64,000 bases of DNA, taken from assembly GCF_041435435.1 (NCBI RefSeq), contig NZ_CP108494.1, positions 5,738,501-5,802,500 on the forward strand, written 5' to 3'. The stretch comes from Streptomyces sp. NBC_01241 (lineage in GTDB: Bacteria; Actinomycetota; Actinomycetes; Streptomycetales; Streptomycetaceae). The translations under genes were made by a program, and so were the position numbers. How positions within the stretch are numbered: the first letter of the stretch is position 1; every line of letters starts with the position of its first letter. The notes beneath the pieces were generated by a model, which saw only the letters and a program-made list of their open reading frames with translations, had not been told where the DNA came from and did no database searches. Below are positions 32,718 to 41,093 of this stretch, piece after piece.

Positions 32718-33668
32718 TCAGGATCCGCCGTTCAGCTTGGCCTCGGTGACGGCGCCGGCCTCCACGCCCCACTTGGCGATGATCTTCCCGTACTCGCCGC
32801 TCTTGATGAGTGCGTCCAGGGCCGCCTGGATGGCCTTGGTCAGCTGGTCGTTGCCCTTGGCGACGGCGATGCCGTACGGGGCGGCCTGGACCTGCTCGCC
32901 GACGATCTGGAAGTCCTTGCCGCCGCCCGAGGTCTTCACCGCGTACGCGGCCACCGGGAAGTCGGACGAGCCGGCGTCGGCCCCGCCGGAGCGCAGCCGG
33001 GTCTGGGCCTCCAGGTCGTTGTCGAACGTCTCCATGGCGATTGTCTTGCCGCCGGCGCACTTCTTGGACTCGGCCTTGGCCAGGTCGTGCGAGACGGTGT
33101 TCCGCTGGACGGCGATCTTCTTGCCGCAGAGGTCGGCCCAGGTCTTGATCCCCTGGTCGTCCCCCTTCTTGGTGTAGATCGAGACACCGGCGGTGAAGTA
33201 GTCGACGAAGTCGACCCCCTCGCCGACCTTCTTCTTGGTGTCGGAGTCGACGCCCTCCTGGCGGTCCTTGGTGTCGGTCATCGCCGACATCGCCAGGTCG
33301 TAGCGCTTGGAGCGCAGGCCGGTGATCAGCGTGTCGAACGTGCCGTTCTCGAACTGGAACGTCACGCCGAGCTCCTTGCCGAGCGCGGCACCCAGATCGG
33401 GGTCGATGCCGACCGTCTTGCCCGACTTGTCCTTGAACTCGACCGGCGGGTACGCGATGTCGGAGCCGACCTTGATGACGCCCTTGGCCTTGATCTCCGG
33501 CGGCAGGAGATCGGCGGCTGCGGAGCCCTTCGTCGACTCGGAGCTGTTGTTCCCGCTCTTGGTCTGGTCGCCGCAGGCGGTCAGCAGCATGGTGCCGGCG
33601 ACCGCGATGGCGCCGACCGCTGCAATCCGGGACTTCGCGGCCGTACGACGAGTGGTGCTTGCGGTCAT
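32718..33668 (-). CDS. Amino-acid ABC transporter substrate-binding lipoprotein
   Basis: A 316-residue SBP_bac_3 lipoprotein. The signal sequence ends in the lipobox LLTACGDQ (Cys at about 32), followed by a Ser/Gly/Lys linker. The bilobed binding domain includes VIKVGSDIAYPPVEFKDKSG, TVGIDPDLGAALGKELGV and YDLAMSAMTDTKDRQEG, typical of polar amino-acid binders. A segment after residue 180 (IAVQRNTVSHDLAKAES) forms the second lobe. It is the first gene of the operon. The specific amino acid cannot be read from sequence. Confidence 0.93.
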   Translation of the reverse strand: MTASTTRRTAAKSRIAAVGAIAVAGTMLLTACGDQTKSGNNSSESTKGSAAADLLPPEIKAKGVIKVGSDIAYPPVEFKDKSGKTVGIDPDLGAALGKELGVTFQFENGTFDTLITGLRSKRYDLAMSAMTDTKDRQEGVDSDTKKKVGEGVDFVDYFTAGVSIYTKKGDDQGIKTWADLCGKKIAVQRNTVSHDLAKAESKKCAGGKTIAMETFDNDLEAQTRLRSGGADAGSSDFPVAAYAVKTSGGGKDFQIVGEQVQAAPYGIAVAKGNDQLTKAIQAALDALIKSGEYGKIIAKWGVEAGAVTEAKLNGGS

Positions 33669-34187
33669 GATCGGGTACCTCCGGCGGATGAGGGTGGTGC
33701 GAGGCGGTGCGGAAACCCGACGTCGGATGCCGCCGCCCTGTGCGATTACGGCATCTTGCCATTCGGACTGGGCCATTCAGGGGGCTGGTCATGTCAAAAT
33801 CGGGTAACGGGCGATCCCCGGACATCAGGGGCCGGTACACCAGGGCCGGACCATCTGCGGGATTTTCAACTTTGTGCTGGAGGATCTGCGGCGCGTCTCG
33901 ACAGGCGGACGTTTTTCGTCGCTTGGTCGACTTGTCCAGGTATTCGACTATGAGTCGCGTCACCGCGCCGATTTGAACTCGTCCGTAATGACGTTCGTCG
34001 GGTAAGAAAGACCTCTACACCCCTCATCCGGGGCTCAGGGCGCGTGTGCGGCGCGCCCGCGCGTACGTATCTCCCCCTGCGGGGGCGGGCCGACCGCCCG
34101 GCGCAGGGGACGTACGCGGTGCCCGCCCACCCCTCCTCAACCAGGAGTGGCCACCCTCAAACGATGAAGACTTAAGGGGTCAACACC
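33669..34187. other. Intergenic region between ABC operon and malic enzyme
   Basis: About 520 bases with divergent promoters expected at each end. I see GTACCTCC (the ABC operon ribosome binding site on the minus strand) near 33674-33681 and AAGGGGTCAACACC before the malic enzyme. The left two-thirds is comparatively AT-rich (33740-34020), and the section from 34040 on is a GC-rich leader. No gene is supported. Confidence 0.5.
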
Positions 34188-35411
34188 ATGGCAGCGGAGA
34201 TCGTCAATCCTCGCAGCGACAGCACCACTGACAGCACGACAGAAGGCACCACCGAAGCGCCGTTCGACCCGGCCTTCGCGCTCCACCGCGGCGGCAAGAT
34301 GGCTGTGCAAGCCACCGTGCCCGTCCGTGACAAGGATGACCTGTCCCTCGCGTACACGCCCGGCGTCGCCAAGGTGTGCAGCGCCATCGCCGAGAATCCC
34401 GAGCTGGTCCACGACTACACCTGGAAGTCGCAGGTCGTCGCAGTCGTGACGGACGGCACCGCGGTGCTCGGCCTCGGTGACATCGGCCCCGAGGCGTCCC
34501 TCCCGGTGATGGAGGGCAAGGCGATCCTGTTCAAGCAGTTCGGCGGCGTCGACGCGGTGCCGATCGCGCTCGCGACCACCGACGCGGACGAGATCGTGGA
34601 GACGGTCGTCCGGCTCGCGCCGTCCTTCGGCGGTGTGAACCTGGAGGACATCTCGGCGCCGCGCTGCTTCGAGATCGAGCGCAAGCTCCAGGAACGGCTC
34701 GACATCCCGGTCTTCCACGACGACCAGCACGGCACCGCCGTCGTGACGCTCGCGGCCCTGCGTAACGCCGCGAAGCTGTCCGGCCGGAGCCTCGGCGACC
34801 TGCGCGCCGTGATCTCCGGCGCCGGTGCGGCCGGGGTCGCCATCGCCAAGTTCCTGCTGGAGGCGGGGCTCGGCGATGTCGCCGTGGCCGACCGCAAGGG
34901 CATCGTCAGCCGGGACCGCAAGGACCTGACGGACGTCAAGCGCGAGCTGGCCGAACTCACCAACCGAGCCGGGATCTCCGGTTCGCTGGAGAGCGCGCTG
35001 GCCGGTGCCGACGTCTTCATCGGCGTCTCCGGCGGTACGGTGCCCGAGGCGGCCGTCGCGTCGATGGCGCCCGGCGCGTTCGTCTTCGCCATGGCCAACC
35101 CGAACCCCGAGATCCACCCCGACGTCGCGCACAAGTACGCGGCCGTCGTGGCGACCGGGCGGTCGGACTACCCGAACCAGATCAACAACGTGCTGGCCTT
35201 CCCCGGCATCTTCGCGGGCGCCCTTCAGGTCCGGGCCTCCCGGATCACCGAGGGCATGAAGATCGCCGCGGCGAACGCGCTGGCGGATGTCGTGGGCGAC
35301 GAACTCGCGGCGGACTACGTGATTCCGTCGCCGTTCGACGAGCGGGTCGCTCCTGCGGTGACGGCCGCTGTGGCCGCGGCGGCGCGGGCGGAGGGCGTGG
35401 CCCGGCGCTGA
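34188..35411 (+). CDS. NAD(P)-dependent malic enzyme
   Basis: A 407-residue malic enzyme, oxidatively decarboxylating malate to pyruvate and CO2 and supplying NADPH or C3 units. Conserved segments are LSLAYTPGVAKVCSAI, VTDGTAVLGLGDIGPEASLPVMEGKA-type (quoted in part), GVNLEDISAPRCFEIE and FHDDQHGTAVVTLAAL (Asp and Lys catalytic region). The Rossmann loop is VISGAGAAGVAIAKFLLEAG, and FAMANPNPEI and SDYPNQINNVLAFPG close the site. The size is that of the small bacterial malic enzymes. The Ser/Thr-rich N-terminal 20 residues are not conserved. Cofactor preference cannot be fixed by eye. Confidence 0.93.
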   Translation: MAAEIVNPRSDSTTDSTTEGTTEAPFDPAFALHRGGKMAVQATVPVRDKDDLSLAYTPGVAKVCSAIAENPELVHDYTWKSQVVAVVTDGTAVLGLGDIGPEASLPVMEGKAILFKQFGGVDAVPIALATTDADEIVETVVRLAPSFGGVNLEDISAPRCFEIERKLQERLDIPVFHDDQHGTAVVTLAALRNAAKLSGRSLGDLRAVISGAGAAGVAIAKFLLEAGLGDVAVADRKGIVSRDRKDLTDVKRELAELTNRAGISGSLESALAGADVFIGVSGGTVPEAAVASMAPGAFVFAMANPNPEIHPDVAHKYAAVVATGRSDYPNQINNVLAFPGIFAGALQVRASRITEGMKIAAANALADVVGDELAADYVIPSPFDERVAPAVTAAVAAAARAEGVARR

Positions 35412-35515
35412 GGTCCGGGGCGGGGCGGGGTGCGCATGCCCGGGTGCGGGGTGTGTGCCCGTGGGTGATCCGGTCGCGGGTGCGTCTGCGGCGGGCCCGT
35501 TGCTCTCCCCGCCCC

Positions 35516-35612
35516 TTCCTTGTCCGGGGTGCTGCCCCCGGGCTCCCGCTTCTTCCTGTCCGGGGGTGCTGCCCCCGGTATCCCTGTTTCTTCTTGTCCG
35601 GGGGTGCTGCCC
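35516..35612 (+). repeat. Three imperfect direct repeats in the malic enzyme 3' region
   Basis: Three copies of a unit of about 30-40 bases, each containing TGTCCGGGGGTGCTGCCCC(CGG) preceded by a TTCTTC-like pyrimidine tract. Each copy contains a short CCGGGG...CCCCGG hairpin, so the array may act as a stacked transcription or RNA-decay barrier. No ORF is supported between 35412 and 35715. Confidence 0.6.
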
Positions 35613-35620
35613 CGGACCTC

Positions 35621-35644
35621 AGCCCCTCCGACGCCGGAGGGGCT
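35621..35644. terminator. Terminator after the repeats
   Basis: AGCCCCTCC and GGAGGGGCT form a perfect 9-base stem with a six-base loop, followed by GATTCTTTC. Confidence 0.75.
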
Positions 35645-35715
35645 GATTCTTTCGCGGTGCGCGTCACACCCGTAGCCGGTTACGCCGGTCCGCGCCCCGG
35701 CCTATCGTCGAGGCC

Positions 35716-36681
35716 ATGTTCGCCGCCTACGCATCCCGCATCGACCGCGACCAGCCCCTGAACGGCCTTGAGCTGGGTGAGCGCCCCGCCCCCGAGGCGC
35801 GCCCCGGCTGGACCACCATCAGCGTCCGGGCCGCCTCACTCAACCACCACGACCTCTGGTCCCTGCGCGGCGTCGGCCTCGCCGAGGACAAACTGCCGAT
35901 GATTCTCGGCTGCGACGCCGCCGGGATCGACGAGGACGGCAACGAGGTCGTCCTGCACTCCGTCATCGGGCAGACCGGGCACGGCGTCGGCCCGAAGGAA
36001 CCCCGGTCCATCCTCACCGAGCGCTACCAGGGCACCTTCGCCGAGCAGGTCGCCGTCCCCAGCTGGAACGTGCTGCCCAAGCCGAAGGAACTCACCTTCG
36101 AGCAGGCCGCCTGCCTGCCGACCGCCTGGCTCACCGCGTACCGGATGCTCTTCACCAACGCCGGCGTGCGCCCGGGCGATTCGGTCCTCGTCCAGGGCGC
36201 GGGCGGCGGCGTCGCCACCGCCGCGATCGTGCTCGGCCGGGCGGCCGGGCTGCGGATCTTCGCCACCAGCCGCGACGAGGCCAAGCGCAAGCGAGCCGTC
36301 GAACTCGGTGCGATCGAGGCGTACGAGCCGGGCGCGCGGCTCCCGCAGCGCGTCGACGCGGTCATCGAAACGGTCGGCGCCGCCACCTGGTCCCACTCGG
36401 TGAAGTCGCTGCGCCCCGGCGGCACGCTCGTCATCTCCGGCGCGACCAGCGGCGACCGGCCCTCGCACGCCGAGCTGACCCGGATCTTCTTCCTGGAGCT
36501 GAAGGTCGTCGGCTCGACCATGGGCTCCAAGGACGAGCTGGAGGACCTGCTGGCGTTCTGCGCGACGACCGGCGTACGGCCCGTCATCGACGAGGTGCTG
36601 CCCCTGGACCGGGCCCGCGAGGGATTCGAACGGCTGGACGCGGGCGACCAGTTCGGAAAGATTGTGCTCACCTGCTCTTGA
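35716..36681 (+). CDS. Zinc-binding/quinone oxidoreductase-type dehydrogenase (MDR)
   Basis: A 321-residue medium-chain dehydrogenase/reductase. The N-terminal GroES-like domain (SVRAASLNHHDLWSLRG, ILGCDAAGIDEDGNEV) lacks the four-Cys structural zinc lobe. The Rossmann domain is DSVLVQGAGGGVATAAIVLGR, with SRDEAKRKRAVELGA and TGVRPVIDEVLPLDRAREGF after it. Absence of catalytic zinc ligands suggests a quinone reductase-like NAD(P)H enzyme rather than an alcohol dehydrogenase. The substrate is unknown. It starts at ATG 35716. Confidence 0.85.
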   Translation: MFAAYASRIDRDQPLNGLELGERPAPEARPGWTTISVRAASLNHHDLWSLRGVGLAEDKLPMILGCDAAGIDEDGNEVVLHSVIGQTGHGVGPKEPRSILTERYQGTFAEQVAVPSWNVLPKPKELTFEQAACLPTAWLTAYRMLFTNAGVRPGDSVLVQGAGGGVATAAIVLGRAAGLRIFATSRDEAKRKRAVELGAIEAYEPGARLPQRVDAVIETVGAATWSHSVKSLRPGGTLVISGATSGDRPSHAELTRIFFLELKVVGSTMGSKDELEDLLAFCATTGVRPVIDEVLPLDRAREGFERLDAGDQFGKIVLTCS

Positions 36682-36713
36682 GGTGTTCGGGGTGAGCTGT
36701 TCTCATCTGCGCC

Positions 36714-38120
36714 ATGCGAATGCGGACGCGAATGGGCAGCGTACTCACCTCGATCGTCACTTCGGCCGTGCTCGCGGCGGGGGCCCTCGCCCCCGCCGCC
36801 GACGCACGGCCCGCACCACCGGACCGGACCGGCATCCCCCGCCTCACCGACGACGAGGGCCGCACCCTCACCCTGCGCGGATGGAGCGTCGCGGACAAGG
36901 CGAACAGCGGTGACCAGGCGCTGACCGCCATCGCTGAGACACACTTCCGCGATCTGCACGCGAAGGGCTTCGACTTCGCCCGGCTGCTCATCTTCTGGGA
37001 CGACCTGGAGCCGCGCCGGGGCCAGTACAGCACCGCGTATCTGCGCAAGATCGACCGGGTCCTGGACTGGGCGCGGAAGTACGACATCCGGGTGGTGCTC
37101 GATGCCCACCAGGACGTCTTCGGCCCGGCATTCGGCAGTCGGGGCATCCCGGCCTGGGCGACCCGTACCGACGGTCTGCCCTTCACCCCGCACCCCGACG
37201 ACTGGTTCTCCGAGTACTTCGAGCCCGCCGTGCAACGCGCCTTCACCCATCTCTACGAGGACCCCGATCTTCAGCGCGCCCAGGCGCAGATGTGGAAGGT
37301 CGTCGCCGACCGCTACGCGCACCACCCCGCCGTCCTCGGCTACGACCTGATCAACGAGCCGATGGGGGAGCTCCAGGAGGGGGAGGACCTGCCGACAGCT
37401 GCCCGGCGCATCGAGGCCCGCCAGCTCACCCCGATGTACAACAGGCTGGCCCGCGCAATTCGTTCGGTGGACCGCTCCACCTGGCTGTTCGTCGAACCCA
37501 CCCCCGCCGTCGGCGAGGGTGTCCCCACCGGGCTGGGCGTGATCAAGGACCACCGGACCGTCTACGCACCGCACTTCTACAACACCGCGATGGAGGCGGG
37601 CGCCGACTACGACCCGTCGGCGGGCTGGATCGAGTCGTACGAGGCCGCCGTCACCACGTACCCGGAGCAGCGGCACATTCCGGTTGTCGTCGGCGAGTGG
37701 GGCCCATTGAACAACACACTTCCCCAGATGGGCCGTTTCTACCAGGACGCGATGGCCTCCCTGAGCCGCTACACCTCGGGCTGGGCCGGCTGGGCGTGGT
37801 GCTACGGCGGCGGTTACTGCGCGCTGGACAAGGACGGTGCGTTCGCGAAGAACAAGGAGAGGACCGCCACACCGTACGCACCTGCCGTCGCCGGAACCGT
37901 CCACTCCGACACGTACGACGACACCACCGGCGTCTACCGGCTCTCCTACACGGCGGGCCGCCGCGGCAGCACGGAGGTCTCCCTGCCGCCGACGCCCGGG
38001 GAGTGGCGGGTCTCGGTGGACGGCCGTGCCACGGTCCGGAGGCATGGGGGAGAGGTGAGTGTCCGTGCCCGCGAAGGGGCTCGCGTCACGGTCACGGTGA
38101 CGCAGGCGACGCGCGGCTGA
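36714..38120 (+). CDS. Secreted GH5-type glycoside hydrolase (endoglycoceramidase-like)
   Basis: A 468-residue exported enzyme. The signal peptide (residues 1-31, ending LAPAADA) is followed by a GH5 TIM barrel. The acid/base Glu lies in YDLINEPMG (E215) and the nucleophile in VVVGEWGPLNN (E328); DAHQDVFGPAFG near 130 is characteristic of endoglycoceramidase-like members. A small beta-sandwich closes the protein (YRLSYTAGRRGSTEVSL). It probably cleaves a glycolipid or beta-glucoside outside the cell. A perfect 15-base hairpin follows the stop codon. Confidence 0.88.
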   Translation: MRMRTRMGSVLTSIVTSAVLAAGALAPAADARPAPPDRTGIPRLTDDEGRTLTLRGWSVADKANSGDQALTAIAETHFRDLHAKGFDFARLLIFWDDLEPRRGQYSTAYLRKIDRVLDWARKYDIRVVLDAHQDVFGPAFGSRGIPAWATRTDGLPFTPHPDDWFSEYFEPAVQRAFTHLYEDPDLQRAQAQMWKVVADRYAHHPAVLGYDLINEPMGELQEGEDLPTAARRIEARQLTPMYNRLARAIRSVDRSTWLFVEPTPAVGEGVPTGLGVIKDHRTVYAPHFYNTAMEAGADYDPSAGWIESYEAAVTTYPEQRHIPVVVGEWGPLNNTLPQMGRFYQDAMASLSRYTSGWAGWAWCYGGGYCALDKDGAFAKNKERTATPYAPAVAGTVHSDTYDDTTGVYRLSYTAGRRGSTEVSLPPTPGEWRVSVDGRATVRRHGGEVSVRAREGARVTVTVTQATRG

Positions 38121-38131
38121 GCGGTCCTCGC

Positions 38132-38165
38132 GACACCCTTGTCAACCATCGTTGACAAGGGTGTC
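38132..38165. promoter_or_regulatory. Perfect inverted repeat, terminator and/or distal operator
   Basis: GACACCCTTGTCAAC and its exact complement form a 15-base stem with a four-base loop (CATC). It can terminate the glycosidase transcript. Its inner part, TTGTCAAC-N4-GTTGACAA, repeats the geometry of the next palindrome exactly, so it may also be a binding site. Confidence 0.7.
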
Positions 38166-38185
38166 ATGTCAACGTAAGTTGACAT
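38166..38185. promoter_or_regulatory. Operator-like palindrome at the start of the HTH/Clp-N operon
   Basis: ATGTCAAC, GTAA and GTTGACAT form a perfect 8-base inverted repeat ending one base before the ATG of the HTH gene. With the adjacent repeat, two TGTCAAC-N4-GTTGACA sites lie 29 bases apart centre to centre, on roughly the same DNA face. The small HTH protein encoded next is the likely ligand. Confidence 0.7.
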
Positions 38186-38186
38186 C

Positions 38187-38396
38187 ATGACCGAAGCAAC
38201 GGATCTCGCCGCGCGCGCCGGGGACCGCGACCCCCGGGTGGGGCTGCGGGCGGTCGCCGCGCTGCGGCGGCTGCTGGAGCAACTCGAAGCCGTACAGGTC
38301 GCAAGCGCCCGCGCGAACGGCTGGTCGTGGCAGGAGATCGCCGCCGAACTGGGCGTCAGCCGACAGGCCGTGCACAAGAAGCATGGGAGGCATTGA
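38187..38396 (+). CDS. Small helix-turn-helix DNA-binding protein
   Basis: A 69-residue protein of three to four helices. A first helix (VGLRAVAALRRLLEQLEAV) precedes a textbook HTH (GWSWQEIAAELGVSRQAVHKKH). It has no room for a ligand domain, so activity is probably modulated by its partner. Its stop codon shares a base with the next ATG (TGATG at 38394-38398). The tandem TGTCAAC palindromes immediately upstream suggest that it represses its own operon. Confidence 0.85.
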   Translation: MTEATDLAARAGDRDPRVGLRAVAALRRLLEQLEAVQVASARANGWSWQEIAAELGVSRQAVHKKHGRH

Positions 38397-38977
38397 TGTT
38401 CGAACGATTCACCAAGAGTGCCCGGACGACCGTGACCGGCGCCGTGGCCCATGCCGAACGGGCCGACGCCGAATCGGTCACCGAGGAACATCTGCTGCTC
38501 GCCCTGCTGGATCAGCACAGCGGCCGGGCCTCCTTCGCCATCACCTCGCTGGGCCTCGCCGACCGCCGCGCGGCGGTCGAGGCCGAGCTGGTCACCGCGC
38601 GCCGCCGCGGCGGGCTGACCCGGGCCGATGCGGACGCGCTCGCCGACATCGGCATCGATGTCGCCGAGATCGTCGCCCGGGTCGAGGAAGTCCACGGGGA
38701 AGGCGCGCTGGACAGGGGCCGGCGGCGCGGGTCGGGGCGTCGTCCGTTCACCCGCGGGTCGAAGGATGTCCTGGCGAAGACACTGCGGATCGCGGTGGGG
38801 CGCGGCGACCGCTTCATCGGCGAGGAGCACCTGCTGCTGGCGCTCACCGCCTGCCCCGGTGCGGTCGCCGACGTACTCGCCGCCCACGGTGCGACGTACG
38901 AGTCGGTGAACCGCGCGCTGTACGGGGGCGGGGATGCGGGCGGGGGCGGGGGTGACGCCGGCCCGTCCGGCGTCTGA
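38396..38977 (+). CDS. Clp N-domain protein without ATPase (ClpC2-like)
   Basis: A 193-residue protein. Two Clp repeat motifs are present: MFERFTKSARTTVTGAVAHA..EEHLLLALL at 1-50, and LRIAVGRGDRFIGEEHLLLAL near 140. A Gly/Asp tail follows. It lacks the AAA modules of ClpC or ClpA. Actinobacterial Clp-N-only proteins (ClpC2) bind ClpC-targeting antibiotics or phospho-Arg substrates. Here it could control the HTH partner by binding or delivering it to ClpP. That is an inference from operon structure only. Confidence 0.85.
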   Translation: MFERFTKSARTTVTGAVAHAERADAESVTEEHLLLALLDQHSGRASFAITSLGLADRRAAVEAELVTARRRGGLTRADADALADIGIDVAEIVARVEEVHGEGALDRGRRRGSGRRPFTRGSKDVLAKTLRIAVGRGDRFIGEEHLLLALTACPGAVADVLAAHGATYESVNRALYGGGDAGGGGGDAGPSGV

Positions 38978-39053
38978 GGGCCGGAAGCCGGAAGCCGGAA
39001 GCCGGAAGCCGGAAGCCGGAAGCCGGAAGCCGGAAGCCGGAAGCCGGGAGCCG
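38978..39053. repeat. Seven-base tandem repeat (CCGGAAG)n
   Basis: About ten perfect copies of CCGGAAG follow the Clp-N stop codon, then decay into CCGGGAG/CCGGTGAG variants to about 39125. Slippage here would vary the 3' UTR length of two converging transcripts. A long minus-strand frame through it is a repeat artefact. Confidence 0.85.
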
Positions 39054-39149
39054 GTGAGCCGGAAGCCGGAAGCCGGTGAGTCGGGAGTCGGGAGCCGGGA
39101 GCCGGGAGGCGGTGGGTCGGGAGCCGGTGGGCCGGGGCTGGGCCCCGGT

Positions 39150-40136
39150 TCATCTCTCCCCGCCGTCGTCCTTCCTCAGCAGTGCCCCGATGTGGGCCGC
39201 CGCCGTGGACAGATGACGGCGGGCCTCCGTCAGCTGCTCCTCCGTGACGCCCCGGTCCCGGGCCGCGTCGCGAATGTCGTCGCGGAAGCGGTCGAGCAGG
39301 CGGTCCAGGTCGCGGGCCGGGTCGCCGGTGTGGGCGGTGTCCTTGCCCCACTCCGGGTCGGCGTCGGCGGGCTCGGGCTTGATGTACGGGGGCCAACTGC
39401 CCGTCCTGGCGAAGTTGCCCAGCTGGCCGGTGATTTCGGCCAGCCCCTCCCGTACGCCCGAGGGCCAGTCGCCCCGCGCGAAGTGCTCCTGGACCTGGCG
39501 GGCGGCGTTCTGCATCTGTTCGCGCGCCTTCTCCTGGGCCTCCTTGGCCTGACGGCGGGCCTGTTGGGCGTCCTCGCGGGCGCGACGGGACTCGTCCTTC
39601 GCCCGGCGGGCCTGCTCCTTCCACTCCTGCTTGGCTTTGCGCAGCTCCTCCTTCGCGGCCCGCCACGACTCCTTGTCGCCGAAGTCCGTGAAGTCGCCGA
39701 AGGGGAAGTCCCGGTCGCCCCGGCCGCCGGTGGAACCGGTGGAGGTCTGCCGGGTCTCGTGCGCCGCGGCCCGCATCTCGCTGCGCAGCTTCCCGGCGGC
39801 GCCGCGGACGTCGTCCCGGATCTCGGTGGCCAGTTCGGAGACGGACTCCCTGATCTCCAGCTCCAGATCGGCCAGCTCGCCCGTGCGGCCCGCCAGTTCG
39901 GCGCGGCCCGCGTCGGTGATCGAGTAGACCTTGCGACCGCCCTCGGTGACATGGGTGACGAGGCCCTCGGCCTCCAGCTTGGCCAGCCGCGGATAGACCG
40001 TGCCCGCCGAAGGCGCGTACAGCCCCTGGAAACGCTCCTCCAGGAGCCGGATCACCTCGTAGCCATGGCGAGGGGCCTCGTCGAGCAGCTTCAGCAGATA
40101 GAGGCGGAGGCGGCCGTGGGCGAATACGGGGGCCAT
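39150..40136 (-). CDS. PadR-family regulator with long coiled-coil C-terminus
   Basis: A 328-residue regulator. The N-terminal PadR winged helix is RLRLYLLKLLDEAPRHGYEV, LYAPSAGTVYPRLAKLEAEG and GRKVYSITDAGRAEL. Unlike typical PadR proteins (about 110-180 residues), it continues into a helical region: an Arg/Lys/Glu/Ala coiled coil at about 150-215 (WRAAKEELRKAKQEWKEQ) and a C-terminal helical bundle. It follows the DUF4097 stop codon after one base, so the pair is cotranscribed. The operator candidate is the CGATATATCG palindrome upstream of the DUF4097 gene. Confidence 0.87.
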   Translation of the reverse strand: MAPVFAHGRLRLYLLKLLDEAPRHGYEVIRLLEERFQGLYAPSAGTVYPRLAKLEAEGLVTHVTEGGRKVYSITDAGRAELAGRTGELADLELEIRESVSELATEIRDDVRGAAGKLRSEMRAAAHETRQTSTGSTGGRGDRDFPFGDFTDFGDKESWRAAKEELRKAKQEWKEQARRAKDESRRAREDAQQARRQAKEAQEKAREQMQNAARQVQEHFARGDWPSGVREGLAEITGQLGNFARTGSWPPYIKPEPADADPEWGKDTAHTGDPARDLDRLLDRFRDDIRDAARDRGVTEEQLTEARRHLSTAAAHIGALLRKDDGGER

Positions 40137-40137
40137 G

Positions 40138-40995
40138 TCAGAGCACCTTTCCGGTCGGCTCGGCGTCGTACGCGTCGTCCTCGGCCGGTGGGCGGCGCAG
40201 CAGGGCGATCGAACCCGAGACGGTCGTCGCCCGCAGCTGCCCGGTCCCGGCGCCCAGCGTGCCGGTGATCTTCTTCGCCCCCCACTGGCCGCTGACCCGC
40301 AGATCCTCGAAGCCGTTGGAGACGGCGCCGCTCGTGGTGTTCGCCTCGACCGTCGCGTCCGCCGGGTGCGGCAGCCGGATGGCGACCTCGCCGGACACCG
40401 TGGTCAGCCGGATGTCCGTGGGCTTCCCGCTCGGGTTCAGATCCAGCACCATGTTCCCGCTGATTGACTCCGCCCGCACCGAGGCCCCGGCGCCCTCGAC
40501 GACCGTCAGATCGCCCGAGACCGTCTGGAAGCGCAGCTCACCGGTGACGGCCTGGGCTTCTACGCTGCCGGAGACCGTCTCGGCGCGGACCGGACCGGCG
40601 AGCCCGACGAGCGTGGAATCGCCGCTGACGCCCCGTACGTCCGTACGCCCGCGGATTCCGGACACGACGGCCCCGGCGCCGACCACACCGACCTCCACTG
40701 CCGACCCGGCGGGCACGGCGAGCGAGACGACGGCGCTGCGGTGCCAGCCCTTGCGGTCGAACCACTTGAGGAAGCCGTTCCAGGGCAGGCCCTCGTACGC
40801 GACCGTGAGAGTGCCGCCCTCCTGGGTCACGATCAGCGGCGGGCCCTCGATCGCGGAGACCTCCAGCCGCGCGGTCGGTTCATCGGTACCGACGACATTG
40901 ACCGCGCCCCCGACGATGCGCACATTGAGTGACGTCACGGGATCGTCGAAGGTCAGTTTCCGGGGTTCGGCGATGGCCCATGTCGACACAGGCAT
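40138..40995 (-). CDS. DUF4097 beta-helix-like (adhesin-type) protein
   Basis: A 285-residue protein with repeating strands typical of DUF4097/DUF2807: VRAETVSGSVEAQAVTGELRF, FQTVSGDLTVVEGAG and RLTTVSGEVAIRLPH. Each strand turn carries a T/VSG signature. It has no signal peptide or membrane helix. Actinobacterial DUF4097 genes often pair with a PadR regulator, as here, and are linked to envelope stress in Firmicutes; the role in this organism is unknown. Start ATG 40995; AGGTCAGATCC precedes it. Confidence 0.85.
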   Translation of the reverse strand: MPVSTWAIAEPRKLTFDDPVTSLNVRIVGGAVNVVGTDEPTARLEVSAIEGPPLIVTQEGGTLTVAYEGLPWNGFLKWFDRKGWHRSAVVSLAVPAGSAVEVGVVGAGAVVSGIRGRTDVRGVSGDSTLVGLAGPVRAETVSGSVEAQAVTGELRFQTVSGDLTVVEGAGASVRAESISGNMVLDLNPSGKPTDIRLTTVSGEVAIRLPHPADATVEANTTSGAVSNGFEDLRVSGQWGAKKITGTLGAGTGQLRATTVSGSIALLRRPPAEDDAYDAEPTGKVL

Positions 40996-41021
40996 GGATC
41001 TGACCTCCAGGGGAGCACGGA

Positions 41022-41063
41022 ATGACACAACATATCGCGTCTCTTGCAGAACACGATATATCG
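41022..41063. promoter_or_regulatory. Probable PadR operators upstream of DUF4097-padR
   Basis: CGATATATCG at 41054-41063 is a perfect 10-base palindrome. A related ACATATCGCG lies about 28 bases closer to the gene. ATATCG-type sites suit PadR proteins, and this is the only AT-rich patch of the promoter region. Confidence 0.6.
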
Positions 41064-41093
41064 CGGATCTGTGAAGTCAAGGGGTGTCGTGAC

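Noticed and set aside
31738..33963. One long fused transporter protein of about 741 residues
   Set aside because: The frame of the permease happens to stay open through the substrate-binding gene. The permease clearly starts at GTG 32688, and the lipoprotein is encoded in another frame.
35516..35612. Short CRISPR array
   Set aside because: Three repeats with related, not unique, intervening sequence and no cas genes in the window.
38978..39125. CRISPR-like array
   Set aside because: The unit is seven bases with no spacers. It is a simple tandem repeat.
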